The translations under genes were made by a program, and so were the position numbers. The notes beneath the pieces are model-generated. The model made no database searches. It saw nothing but the letters and a program-made list of their open reading frames with translations, and was not told the DNA's origin. A stretch of 64,000 nucleotides of DNA. Origin: CBDDIP01 sp965229005 (GTDB taxonomy: Bacteria; Actinomycetota; Acidimicrobiia; Acidimicrobiales; Ilumatobacteraceae). The stretch is taken from NCBI GenBank assembly GCA_965229005.1, contig CBDDIP010000001.1, positions 1,178,001-1,242,000 of the forward strand, given 5' to 3'. Below are positions 27,759-34,445 of this stretch, piece after piece (the first letter of the stretch is position 1; each line of letters starts with the position of its first letter).

Positions 27759-28158
27759 CGATCTTCCTCCCGATCTCCATGAACCCATCCAGGGCCCGTT
27801 GCGGCCAGCGGGCGGCGATCAACGCCTCCGCCTTCGGCCAGGTGTTCTTGCCACGCGTGCGACCATGTCGACCCGTCTTGCGGCCATCCGACGACACCCG
27901 CCACGGTCCACCGGACGCGCCGCCTGGGTGGAGCTCGACGGTGTCCGTACCGGTCGCCTTCGCCTCCACGGTGAGAGCGATCGGCTTGCCGCGCCACCAG
28001 TTCGACATCGACCGATCGCCGAGCACACCGCGCACCGCCTCATCAGCGTCACGCTCAGCCGCCTTGCCGACACCGACCATCACCGCGCGCATCGGCTCAC
28101 CAGTCACGGCAGCGCCGAGATCGTCGAACATCGCGCCGAGCCCGAAGTCGTCAGCCAT
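27751..28158 (-). CDS. Hypothetical protein, possible HK97-gp10/connector type
   Basis: 135 residues between the prohead protease and the tape measure. That slot usually holds head-tail connector or tail-completion proteins. It is basic in the C-terminal half (SSDGRKTGRHGRTRGKNTWP), ending in a helix. The overall alpha/beta pattern with a basic loop recalls HK97 gp10-like proteins, but the match is positional and weak. It is coupled to both neighbours by overlaps. Confidence 0.55.
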   Translation of the reverse strand: MADDFGLGAMFDDLGAAVTGEPMRAVMVGVGKAAERDADEAVRGVLGDRSMSNWWRGKPIALTVEAKATGTDTVELHPGGASGGPWRVSSDGRKTGRHGRTRGKNTWPKAEALIAARWPQRALDGFMEIGRKIVG

Positions 28159-28769
28159 CAGCGTGCCGGCCGGCGCAAGCTGTCGCGCAGCGCCTCCGCA
28201 TTGCGGATCGCCATGTCACGCAGCTCTGCTCGAGGGCCGTACTTCAGCGCCATCGCGGCGAGGAACTCTCGGTTGCTCTTGCTCACCGAAAGCGTGCGGG
28301 TGCCGAGCCCGGCGCCGCGCAGCACCGGCGACACCTCCATCACGTCCGCGCCGGGTGAACCGTCGGGGAGCGGCTGCAGGAACTGGACGTCAACCCCGTC
28401 CAGTTGCCCGAGCTGCCGGCCGCCCTTGAACGTCCGGAAGCCGTACGAGTACTCCTGGATCGACGGCGGGTTGGCCAGGTCGAACTCGATCGCCGAATGC
28501 CAGTCCTTCGCGGCCGGGATCGAGAGGTTGAACTGGTAGTCGACCACGACCTCGTTGCCGACCTCGTAGATGATGCCCTTGCCGAGCGGGACATGGTTCC
28601 AGTCATGCGACGGCAGGAGCACGATGTTCTGTCGGCCGAAGAACCCGGGGAGCGTGACGTCTCCGTCGTGATCGATGACGCCGAGCGTGGCGACCACGAT
28701 CTGACCGGATCCGCTCGGAGACGAGGACTTCACCCGTCCGACGAAGCGCTTCTGTTGCATGTCGGTCAT
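28158..28769 (-). CDS. HK97-type prohead (capsid maturation) protease
   Basis: 203 residues of the S78 prohead protease family. Visible catalytic elements are His55 (or His59) in LLPSHDWNHVPLGKG, Ser108 in QEYSYGF and Glu145 in VMEVSPVL, in the same order and spacing as HK97 gp4. These proteases digest scaffold and capsid delta domains during head maturation. No major capsid gene follows; the next gene encodes 135 residues and then the tape measure begins. The start is fixed by an ATGA overlap. Presence of this protease without a capsid gene is the element's main peculiarity. Confidence 0.88.
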   Translation of the reverse strand: MTDMQQKRFVGRVKSSSPSGSGQIVVATLGVIDHDGDVTLPGFFGRQNIVLLPSHDWNHVPLGKGIIYEVGNEVVVDYQFNLSIPAAKDWHSAIEFDLANPPSIQEYSYGFRTFKGGRQLGQLDGVDVQFLQPLPDGSPGADVMEVSPVLRGAGLGTRTLSVSKSNREFLAAMALKYGPRAELRDMAIRNAEALRDSLRRPAR

Positions 28770-29236
28770 CGCAGCCCCACCCGCTCGAGTAGACCGCGGG
28801 TCGTCTCCCTCTTCTCGCGCTTCTCCTTGACGTCGGCAGCGCGACGCTTCTCGATCGTCTCGACGTACTCGCGCTTGAGCCGATCGTCACTCTCGGCCGC
28901 CATGAGCCGGCCGTAGTCGCTCCGAGCACGACGCAGCTGGCGCTGCAGATCGTCCCGGTCCTCGGTGAGCGAGTCGACCAGCACGTCCGCGTCTCGGCGG
29001 ATCTCAGAGCCCTCGCGGAGCTCCTTCCGTCGCAACGACGCGGCGAACCAGTCGTTCTGGGTCCGGTCATACGCGGTCTTCAGCGCGTCGAGCTTGGCGC
29101 CGGCGGCGATCACCTCGTCGCTCCAACCCTCGTCGGCCGGCGGCTGCACGGCGAGCTGCACTTGCTCGGTCAACGTGAGCAGCTGGCCTCGCTCTCGGTT
29201 GCAGTGCTCGCAATCAGGATGCGACGGGAACGACAT
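28766..29236 (-). CDS. Coiled-coil protein, possible scaffold
   Basis: About 156 residues from ATG 29236, preceded by AAGGAGG. After an N-terminal CEHCNRERG (one CxxC pair) it is almost entirely helical and charged (RDDLQRQLRRARSDYGRLMA; KREYVETIEKRRAADVKEKR). Such composition fits a scaffold-like or DNA-bridging coiled coil. It lies just before the prohead protease gene; in many phages a scaffold sits next to the protease. The function is inferred from position and composition. Confidence 0.65.
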   Translation of the reverse strand: MSFPSHPDCEHCNRERGQLLTLTEQVQLAVQPPADEGWSDEVIAAGAKLDALKTAYDRTQNDWFAASLRRKELREGSEIRRDADVLVDSLTEDRDDLQRQLRRARSDYGRLMAAESDDRLKREYVETIEKRRAADVKEKREKRETTRGLLERVGLR

Positions 29237-29696
29237 GGGAACCTCCTTGAACGGCGTGCGCAGCGAGCGCACGAACCTCGTGATCGATCAGCGCGCGGAC
29301 GTTCTCCGGCGGCGCGTCGACGTGGACCAGGACTTGCCAGCGGGCAACGTCGTGCGACGACCAGCAGTCCTCGGCCTCGGTGAACCAGTGCTGCCAGTCG
29401 CGACGACCGAGGAACAGGCGGGTGACGACCTCGATCTCATCGACGGTCTCGGCGGCGAACCAGCACACTGCCGGCGGGCGGGCGACGCCGAACTCGACGC
29501 AGACATCGGCAAGCACTTCGAGCGCGTCACGGTGCTGCATTGGGTCGACGGCGTAGTCACCCATCAGCGACCACACTCGACGCCCGGCACGGTCACGTGC
29601 GGGCGGCGCGTCGAGCCGACGGTTCCGGAACTGCTGCGCCTGCGCAGCGATCGGCCAGTCAGCCTCCACGGCCGCCAGCACCTCGTCGACGCTCAT
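29214..29696 (-). CDS. Hypothetical protein (160 aa)
   Basis: 160 residues, Trp-rich (RRDWQHWFTEAEDCWSSHD), with a mix of helices and strands. Its 3' end overlaps the next gene's start by 23 nt; it begins 12 nt after the HTH protein gene. A terminase-like fold is not visible: no Walker motif or nuclease acidic cluster is evident. Unknown function. Confidence 0.6.
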   Translation of the reverse strand: MSVDEVLAAVEADWPIAAQAQQFRNRRLDAPPARDRAGRRVWSLMGDYAVDPMQHRDALEVLADVCVEFGVARPPAVCWFAAETVDEIEVVTRLFLGRRDWQHWFTEAEDCWSSHDVARWQVLVHVDAPPENVRALIDHEVRALAAHAVQGGSHVVPVAS

Positions 29697-29708
29697 GCCA
29701 TCCGCCCT

Positions 29709-30143
29709 TCACGCCGCACGACGCTCGAGCTCCGCCAGCAGGGCACCACGATCGACCACCCAGACCGCGCCGACCTTGTGACCCAGCCCTGCGGCCGCCA
29801 GCTGACGCGCACGACGCGCGCTGACACCCAGCGCTGCAGCGGCCTCGTCGATCGAGCAGTGATCTCCATGCGACGAGCGTGCACCGATTTCCGCCAGCAG
29901 CGTTTCCGAGTTGCCGAGGTCGGCAATGTCCTCGATCACCGCCGACGGGCGCCTCTGGTACCACGCCTCGCCAGCCAGCTCGATCGCACGCACAGCGGCC
30001 AACACATGGCGCCGCTCCACAGGCTGCAGCTCGTCGAAGGCGCCACGCGCAACGGCGCGACCGAGCCAGACCGCCAGGACACGCGCCGGATAGCCAGCGA
30101 TGATCGCCGGCGGCGGATCCACGAACGGCACACCAGGCTCCAC
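29709..30143 (-). CDS. Helix-turn-helix protein (possible small-terminase-like or regulator)
   Basis: 144 residues. The C-terminal third (SIDEAAAALGVSARRARQLA, then AGLGHKVGAVWVVDRGALLA) is a clear MerR/excisionase-like winged HTH. The N-terminal two thirds are helical. The GTG at 30143 overlaps the HNH gene stop by one base. In small phages an HTH protein beside an HNH nuclease can be the small terminase, but no large subunit is present, so this is only a possibility. Confidence 0.65.
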   Translation of the reverse strand: MEPGVPFVDPPPAIIAGYPARVLAVWLGRAVARGAFDELQPVERRHVLAAVRAIELAGEAWYQRRPSAVIEDIADLGNSETLLAEIGARSSHGDHCSIDEAAAALGVSARRARQLAAAGLGHKVGAVWVVDRGALLAELERRAA

Positions 30144-30577
30144 TACCAGTTCCCATCCATCCCGCAGCCCGCAACCAGCACCGACGACGAGTCAGAGAGA
30201 GACGGGCCCGACTCAGTCCGGCGACGAGCGGCAACGTGCCCCGCCACACGCCCACCCCCCTGCCCCTGTCGCCCCTCCCGACGGAGCGCGTTGAGGGTGC
30301 GAGTGCCGGCGCGCCGGTTGCACGTCGAGGCCTCCGCTGCGTACAGCTCGCCGAGTGCGTTGCACGCCGTGTGCGGATGCGGTCCGGTCTGGTGGAACAG
30401 CTCGAGGTCGTCGACGTGTCCGCCGTCCCACGTTGGGAGTCGACCGGTCTGGTGCGGCTCATGCTCGGCAAGGGTGCGACCACAGCGCCAGCACTTGGCG
30501 TTCGGGTCACGCTTGGCTGCGGTCGTCACCTGCGCAGCAGCGACTCGATGGATCTGCAGCCGATGCTTCGCGCTCAC
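30143..30577 (-). CDS. HNH endonuclease-like protein
   Basis: 144 residues. A zinc/HNH-like core is visible: CWRCGRTLAEHEPH, then WDGGHVDDLELFH and a downstream ACNALGELYAAEASTCNRRA. The order Cys-x2-Cys, Gly-His-x-x-Asp, Cys-Asn-Arg matches HNH nucleases found beside phage packaging genes. The C-terminal 50 residues are low-complexity. The gene is joined by ATGA to the upstream zinc-ribbon gene. It may nick or cut DNA during packaging or replication. Confidence 0.65.
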   Translation of the reverse strand: MSAKHRLQIHRVAAAQVTTAAKRDPNAKCWRCGRTLAEHEPHQTGRLPTWDGGHVDDLELFHQTGPHPHTACNALGELYAAEASTCNRRAGTRTLNALRREGRQGQGGGRVAGHVAARRRTESGPSLSDSSSVLVAGCGMDGNW

Positions 30578-30969
30578 TGCTGCGCCCGATCCGGCCCAGC
30601 AGGGGAGGGGCGGTCACTTGACGGGATGTCACCGACGCCGCCGAAGACCGCCCTCTGAGGGTTTCTCTCCCCTGGTGTTCCTGGGGCGGCGTTGCGGCGG
30701 TAGCGCCTCGGGTTGCAGGCCTTGGAGCAGTAGGTCTGGCGGCCGTTGCCGTCGAAGACGCTGGAGCAGGTCGGGCACGTCTTCGGTGTCGTTGGCGCCG
30801 GCGTGGTGGTGCGGCCGTTGCGTGCGTGTCGTTCCCGTGCTCGTCGGTTGACGCAGGGTCGGCAGCGGTGGGCGGCTGAGCCTGGGCGGTCGTAGATGGT
30901 CCACCAACGCGCCGTTGGTTGGCCGCAGTCGACGCACCGCTCGATCTGGTCGTCGATCGAGTCGTTCAT
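30574..30969 (-). CDS. Zinc-ribbon protein
   Basis: 131 residues with two Cys4-type clusters: CVDCGQPTARWWTIYD with CRPC about 17 residues later, and CPTCSSVFDGNGRQTYCSKAC. The segment between is basic (NRRARERHARNGR). It is likely a small DNA- or RNA-binding protein. ATGA junctions connect it to both WhiB (upstream) and the HNH-like gene (downstream). Confidence 0.7.
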   Translation of the reverse strand: MNDSIDDQIERCVDCGQPTARWWTIYDRPGSAAHRCRPCVNRRARERHARNGRTTTPAPTTPKTCPTCSSVFDGNGRQTYCSKACNPRRYRRNAAPGTPGERNPQRAVFGGVGDIPSSDRPSPAGPDRAQQ

Positions 30970-31646
30970 CGGCGCGATCCGAGATCGTTTGTGGTCGCGT
31001 TGAACGGTTCGTCAAACACCGGTTTTGGCTGGGTACCCCATCTCGCAGACTGGTGAGTGACGTTGCCGCAAGGCTGGATCGCAGCACGAGCTGCGACGTG
31101 ATCGACGTCGGAGGTTCCGGTGGATCTACCACCACCAACACTGTGGTTTGTCGTCTGGTCGTGGCTGGCGGACGGGTCTGCTGGCGCGGCGGGGGCGGCG
31201 GTTCGTGCGGTCTGGTCGGCGTTCGTTTGGGTTGATCCTGTCGTTGACGGGTTGTCGTCGTGGATGGATGTCGTCTGGCCAGTGGTCGGCCTGGTGCTCG
31301 CTGCGCGGCGGGCGCCGGATCGGGCGCGAGCGGTCATTCCGCCGAGGATTCCGTGGTCGAGTGATGGATCGGCGACGGCCCAGGCACGGCACTCGAGCAT
31401 GACGGCGCAGTGGCCGCACACCTCGAGCGCCGGTCGGTTGGCTTCGCCCTTGGACGGGAAGAAGTCGACCTCGGGATGTTCGCGGCAGAGCGCGTCGCGC
31501 CGCCACGGTCGATCGTCGTCGAGCTGTGCGCGGAGGGCCGCGATTCCGTCGAGTTCCGAGGCTCGCTCGGTCGCCCTGCTATCACTATCACCCCCTAAAG
31601 AGAGGGGGTGATGGTGATAGCGATTCGGGTTGCTATCACTGACCAT
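30966..31646 (-). CDS. WhiB-family iron-sulfur regulator with long C-terminal tail
   Basis: 226 residues. The WhiB core lies at about 47-108: Cys54, Cys77, Cys80 and Cys86 (LCREHPEVDFF, then VCGHCAVMLECRAWA) and the GILGGMT turn, with a basic C-terminal patch. WhiB proteins bind a 4Fe-4S cluster and act with the primary sigma factor in Actinobacteria; several actinophages carry copies. Unusually, it has a further 115-residue Ser/Thr-rich, probably disordered, tail. The first ATG (31646) is the only start before the domain, so the large hairpin at 31578-31621 lies within its codons 9-23. Confidence 0.88.
   Translation of the reverse strand: MVSDSNPNRYHHHPLSLGGDSDSRATERASELDGIAALRAQLDDDRPWRRDALCREHPEVDFFPSKGEANRPALEVCGHCAVMLECRAWAVADPSLDHGILGGMTARARSGARRAASTRPTTGQTTSIHDDNPSTTGSTQTNADQTARTAAPAAPADPSASHDQTTNHSVGGGRSTGTSDVDHVAARAAIQPCGNVTHQSARWGTQPKPVFDEPFNATTNDLGSRR
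31578..31621. promoter_or_regulatory. 19-bp inverted repeat within the 5' end of the WhiB gene
   Basis: Arms 31578-31596 and 31603-31621 pair over 19 bp with one mismatch around a 6-nt loop. The hairpin begins 15 nt after the ATPase stop codon and sits in codons 9-23 of the WhiB reading frame. It could be an attenuator or a protein-binding palindrome. Confidence 0.75.
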
Positions 31647-31674
31647 CTGATAGCTCCGGTGATAGTGCGATAGC
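31578..31674. repeat. Cluster of GATAGC/GCTATC iteron-like motifs
   Basis: Within about 100 bp the hexamer GATAGC or its complement GCTATC (one copy GATAGT) occurs six times: 31578, 31616, 31632, 31649, 31661 and 31669. It spans the ATPase/WhiB junction. Such clustering fits a replication iteron or a multi-site operator. Confidence 0.6.
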
Positions 31675-32817
31675 CCCGGTGTCGGTGACCTGGTAGCGGG
31701 GCTGATTGCCGGTTCCGACGTTCGATACCAGGCCGAGAGTGACGAGGCGTTTGCGGTGCCGGTAGAAGGTGGGAACTATCACGCCCGAAACGGCCTGCCA
31801 GGCGGTCGCAGCGAGGCCTGCGCCGACGTCGGAATCGGCCAGAGCGCGGAGCGTTGCGAGGACGCTGTCGGGCAGCTCGTCGGTGTCGGCGTGGTAGTCC
31901 GCGAGGGCGACGCTGTCGCTGATCGGACGCATGACGAGGCGGATCGGATTGGGTTGAGCGTGGTTCTTCTGCTTGGTGCACAGGATGGTGGTGATGCCGT
32001 CGGCGGTGCCGATCTCAAGGACGGTGTCGGCTGCTGCTTCGAACGCTGACGATCCGCGGGCGCCGGCGTCTGCGGACTTGCCGGAGTGGTGCACGGCGAC
32101 AACGCAGGCGCCGGTGGCGCGGCGGATGACGTCGAGTTGTTCGATGGCGAGGCCGGCGTCCTTGGCGCTGTTCTCGTCGCCGCCGACCATGCAGCGAGCG
32201 AGGGTGTCGAGGATGATCAGCCCGGCGCCCTGCTCCGCGCAGGCCTGGGCGAACAGGCCGACGCTGCTCGGGCTGAGGAGGTTCACGGGCTCGGGCAGCA
32301 CGAGCAGCCGGTCGGGTCCCGGCCGCGCCTGGGTCGGGTGTGCACCGAACCATGCCGCGAAGCGTTGGCCGATGCCGGCGACGCCCTCGGCGACGACGTA
32401 CACCGCGGGGCGGTGGGCGATACTGCGGCCGTGCCACCGCGTGCCGGTGGTGATCGATGCGATCAGGTCGACGGCGACGAAGCTCTTGCCGGATCCGCGG
32501 CGACCGTAGGCGAGGACGATGCTGTCGAGGTCGATCAGGTCGCCGACGAGCGGCGCGGGTGGTGGCAGTAGGTCGATGTCGGCGAGTGACAGCATCCGGT
32601 CGCGCACGTTGGGGCCGTCGGGGCGGAGTTCCCAGTCGGAGAGGTTGGATCGCGGCATGTCGGCGACGAGCTCGTCGTGGGACTGCTGCAGTCGATCGAG
32701 GCACCACGAGCACGGCTCGCCGGTCATCCCGACCCAGGTGGCCGTGCACGTCTCGCAGGCGAGCATCGCGAACCCGTCGGGGTAGCCGTCGACCGGATAG
32801 GCGTAGTGGCCGATCAC
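31636..32817 (-). CDS. RepA/RecA-like AAA ATPase (replicative helicase type)
   Basis: About 393 residues. Start GTG 32817 overlaps the preceding TGA (GTGA); an ATG at 32856 is possible. An N-terminal zinc site (Cys21, Cys24, Cys36, Cys39) precedes a RecA-fold ATPase with Walker A GRRGSGKS (105-112), Walker B LIILDTLARCM and VVAVHHSGKS with a conserved His pair, as in hexameric RepA-type helicases (AAA_25). A C-terminal winged-helix-like segment follows (FYRHRKRLVTLGLVSNVGTG). It probably unwinds or initiates replication of the excised element; the nearby GATAGC motifs could be its origin. Confidence 0.85.
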   Translation of the reverse strand: MIGHYAYPVDGYPDGFAMLACETCTATWVGMTGEPCSWCLDRLQQSHDELVADMPRSNLSDWELRPDGPNVRDRMLSLADIDLLPPPAPLVGDLIDLDSIVLAYGRRGSGKSFVAVDLIASITTGTRWHGRSIAHRPAVYVVAEGVAGIGQRFAAWFGAHPTQARPGPDRLLVLPEPVNLLSPSSVGLFAQACAEQGAGLIILDTLARCMVGGDENSAKDAGLAIEQLDVIRRATGACVVAVHHSGKSADAGARGSSAFEAAADTVLEIGTADGITTILCTKQKNHAQPNPIRLVMRPISDSVALADYHADTDELPDSVLATLRALADSDVGAGLAATAWQAVSGVIVPTFYRHRKRLVTLGLVSNVGTGNQPRYQVTDTGAIALSPELSDGQ

Positions 32818-33020
32818 GGGGCGGTCTCGTCGTGGTCGAGCTCGAGCTGCGTCCATGGTGGCGCGGTCGCTGCGCGTTCGTCGAAGTCGATCGCGGTACG
32901 GATCGCGTCGAGGTAGGCGCGGGCTTTCGGGCGGCCGTTGAGCGCGTCGACGAGGCGGTCTGCGGCGGAGCGTGGGTCGCGGAGGTCGACGACGACAATC
33001 GATCGCTCGCGCTGTTTCAT
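32814..33020 (-). CDS. Small hypothetical protein (68 aa)
   Basis: 68 residues, MKQRERSIVVVDLRDPRSAA then DRLVDALNGRPKARAYLDAI, ending in an acidic tail. It starts in an ATGA overlap with the preceding 50-aa gene and ends in a GTGA overlap with the ATPase gene. It may be a helper of the ATPase; no family recognised. Confidence 0.65.
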   Translation of the reverse strand: MKQRERSIVVVDLRDPRSAADRLVDALNGRPKARAYLDAIRTAIDFDERAATAPPWTQLELDHDETAP

Positions 33021-33169
33021 CGGGTCCTCGCTGCGATGAGGTCGATGTCGATGAGGTCTCCGACGAGGTCGTTCAGGTGTTGGGCGACGGGGATGACGCA
33101 GCTCGCCCAAGGGCATGGGCTGGTGCACGCGATGACGCACCGCGGGTCGGGTTCGGCGTTTGCCGTCAT
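33017..33169 (-). CDS. Four-cysteine small protein (50 aa)
   Basis: 50 residues with cysteines in the pattern C-x3-C-x3-C-x4-C (CVIACTSPCPWASC), then an amphipathic Leu/Asp-rich helix. ATGA overlaps at both ends join it to the PD-(D/E)XK-like gene and the 68-aa gene, so it is very probably translated although short. The spacing is unusual for a zinc ribbon; metal binding is possible. Confidence 0.6.
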   Translation of the reverse strand: MTANAEPDPRCVIACTSPCPWASCVIPVAQHLNDLVGDLIDIDLIAARTR

Positions 33170-33480
33170 GAGACGTCCACGGTGCGGAGTTGCCAGCGGC
33201 CGGCGGTCTTGCGCCAGCCGTGGACGTGGATGCCGATGCCGGCGTCGCGTACCGCGGCGACGGTTGGTGCGTCGGCGATCTTGCGGACGCGTTCGGCGAC
33301 GTGTGCGTCGGAGGTGGTCTGCACGAGGAGTACTTCGCCGGCGCGGATGGCGATGATGTCGCCGAACCCGAAGAGGTCGTGGCGGGTGCGGGTGTGCGGG
33401 TTCCAGCGTTCGACGACTTCGGCGGTGAAGCCGTCGGCGCGGAGTGCGCGGAGCGAGAGCTGTGTGGGTGAGGTGCTCAT
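33166..33480 (-). CDS. PD-(D/E)XK-like / VRR-NUC-type nuclease
   Basis: 104 residues. The order of an early helix (SLRALRADGFTAEVVERWNP), HDLFGFGDIIAIRAGEVLLVQTT and a C-terminal HGWRK resembles small phage VRR-NUC or Holliday-junction resolvase-like proteins. The Asp in GFGDI and the Gln/Thr in VQTTS occupy the usual PD-(D/E)XK metal-site positions. ATGA overlaps couple it to its neighbours. It may process replication or recombination intermediates. Confidence 0.7.
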   Translation of the reverse strand: MSTSPTQLSLRALRADGFTAEVVERWNPHTRTRHDLFGFGDIIAIRAGEVLLVQTTSDAHVAERVRKIADAPTVAAVRDAGIGIHVHGWRKTAGRWQLRTVDVS

Positions 33481-33596
33481 CGGCGGCCGCTTGCGTTCTG
33501 GCGGTTTGGCGGTACGTTGGCGTTGGTCGTGCCGTCGAGGGTGGCGATCTGTGCGGAGGGCGCCTGCCGGGGCGCCCTTCGTCGTTCTCGGCTCAT
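33477..33596 (-). CDS. Possible 39-aa basic peptide
   Basis: 39 residues (MSRERRRAPRQAPSAQ and an Asn-rich tail). ATGA overlaps at both ends with confirmed neighbours argue for translation. Against it, a strong GC hairpin (33557-33578) lies inside and the codons are unremarkable. It may equally be a spacer with coincidental overlaps. Confidence 0.4.
   Translation of the reverse strand: MSRERRRAPRQAPSAQIATLDGTTNANVPPNRQNASGRR
33557..33578 (-). terminator. GC-rich hairpin after the excisionase-like gene
   Basis: An 8-bp perfect stem, AGGGCGCC (33557-33564) paired with GGCGCCCT (33571-33578), with a 6-nt loop. There is no U tract, so it could be an actinobacterial L-shaped terminator or an attenuator between the HTH gene and the rest of the leftward operon. 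Confidence 0.45.
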
Positions 33597-33832
33597 GCGG
33601 CGGTCGGAGTCGTGGGCTCGTCGAGCTGCAGCATCCGGCGGAGCGCAGCGGTCGGCACGAGGATCCGTCGACCGATTCGGATGGTCGGGATGTCGCCCGA
33701 CGCGGCCGCTGCGTAGACGGCGGATCGGCCCATGTTGAGCGGGCCGCAGACCTCGTCGAGACGCAGGGTCGGCCGCTCCTCGGCAGTCGGGATGTGTGCG
33801 GATGGACTGCGGGAAGCGGTCATGGACGACAT
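33593..33832 (-). CDS. Excisionase-type helix-turn-helix protein
   Basis: About 79 residues (76 if the second ATG at 33823 is used). The winged HTH reads LRLDEVCGPLNMGRSAVYAA, then GDIPTIRIGRRILVPTAALR, the classic helix-turn-helix-17/excisionase pattern. It opens the leftward operon and is divergent from the regulator-integrase pair, with a palindromic operator between. It could be the recombination directionality factor or the activator of the leftward genes. Confidence 0.8.
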   Translation of the reverse strand: MSSMTASRSPSAHIPTAEERPTLRLDEVCGPLNMGRSAVYAAAASGDIPTIRIGRRILVPTAALRRMLQLDEPTTPTAA

Positions 33833-33867
33833 GATGACCGGAAAATGTGGAACAGGGCGCGATATTC

Positions 33868-33886
33868 CATACCGGATTGTGGTATG
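33868..33886. promoter_or_regulatory. Palindromic operator between divergent operons
   Basis: CATACC (33868-33873) and GGTATG (33881-33886) form a 6-bp inverted repeat with a 7-nt spacer, extended imperfectly by flanking TT/AA. The right arm overlaps a TATGAA -10 box (33883-33888) located 8 nt before the ATG at 33897, so binding would block that start. Confidence 0.55.
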
Positions 33887-33896
33887 AATTGTTGGC

Positions 33897-34445
33897 ATGG
33901 CAGACAGAACGCAGCGCGAACGACTCGCAGGGCCTGGCGGCAGCCTCATCGCGGGCATCGACTTCGACGATCCGGTTACGAAACGGCGATGGCAGATGAA
34001 CATGCGGTTCGTGTACCGCGAGGGTCGAAGCGATCTCGTCGACCTGCAGCTGAAGGAGTGGGACGGAGGGAGCATCACCGCCGACGCGATTCGGCGGATC
34101 CCGTGGGGTGAGGTGATCGACGAAGGCCGATCGATGCTCGCAGACATGCTCCGCGACGTCGCCGACGAGGAAGACGACGAGCTCGCCGCGCACATCCAGG
34201 CCGGCGCCGACCTGATCGAGCAGACGACTCGCAAGCGGGGACGACCGAGAGTGTCCGCCGAAGAGCTCTCAGCTGTCGCGCGCACCTACCGAGAAGCGGT
34301 GCGCTTCGGCGCTGATCCCGTGCTCGAGGTCGCCAAGGCCCTCGGTGTGACACGGTCGACGGCGTCGAAGCGAGTGATGCGGGCGCGCGAGGTAGGGATG
34401 CTCGGACCCGCAGTGCCTGGCAAGGCCGGCGAGGTGCCGTCGTGA
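33897..34445 (+). CDS. Putative DNA-binding regulator upstream of the integrase
   Basis: 182 residues. The C-terminal region (SAEELSAVARTYREAVRFGA, then EVAKALGVTRSTASKRVMRA) forms a helix-turn-helix. The N-terminal half is strand-rich (GIDFDDPVTKRRWQMNMRFV). It begins under the palindromic operator and ends in a GTGA overlap with the integrase, so it may control integration or act as the element's repressor. No close family identified by eye. Confidence 0.7.
   Translation: MADRTQRERLAGPGGSLIAGIDFDDPVTKRRWQMNMRFVYREGRSDLVDLQLKEWDGGSITADAIRRIPWGEVIDEGRSMLADMLRDVADEEDDELAAHIQAGADLIEQTTRKRGRPRVSAEELSAVARTYREAVRFGADPVLEVAKALGVTRSTASKRVMRAREVGMLGPAVPGKAGEVPS

Noticed and set aside
25860..27782. 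Plus-strand open frame of 640 codons across the tape-measure gene
   Set aside because: Antisense shadow; the minus strand has coupled starts, ribosome binding sites and recognisable phage features.
29214..30143. Terminase subunits of a complete prophage
   Set aside because: No Walker A/B or nuclease motif is visible in either protein, and both are far too short for a large terminase. The HTH protein could at most be a small-subunit analogue.
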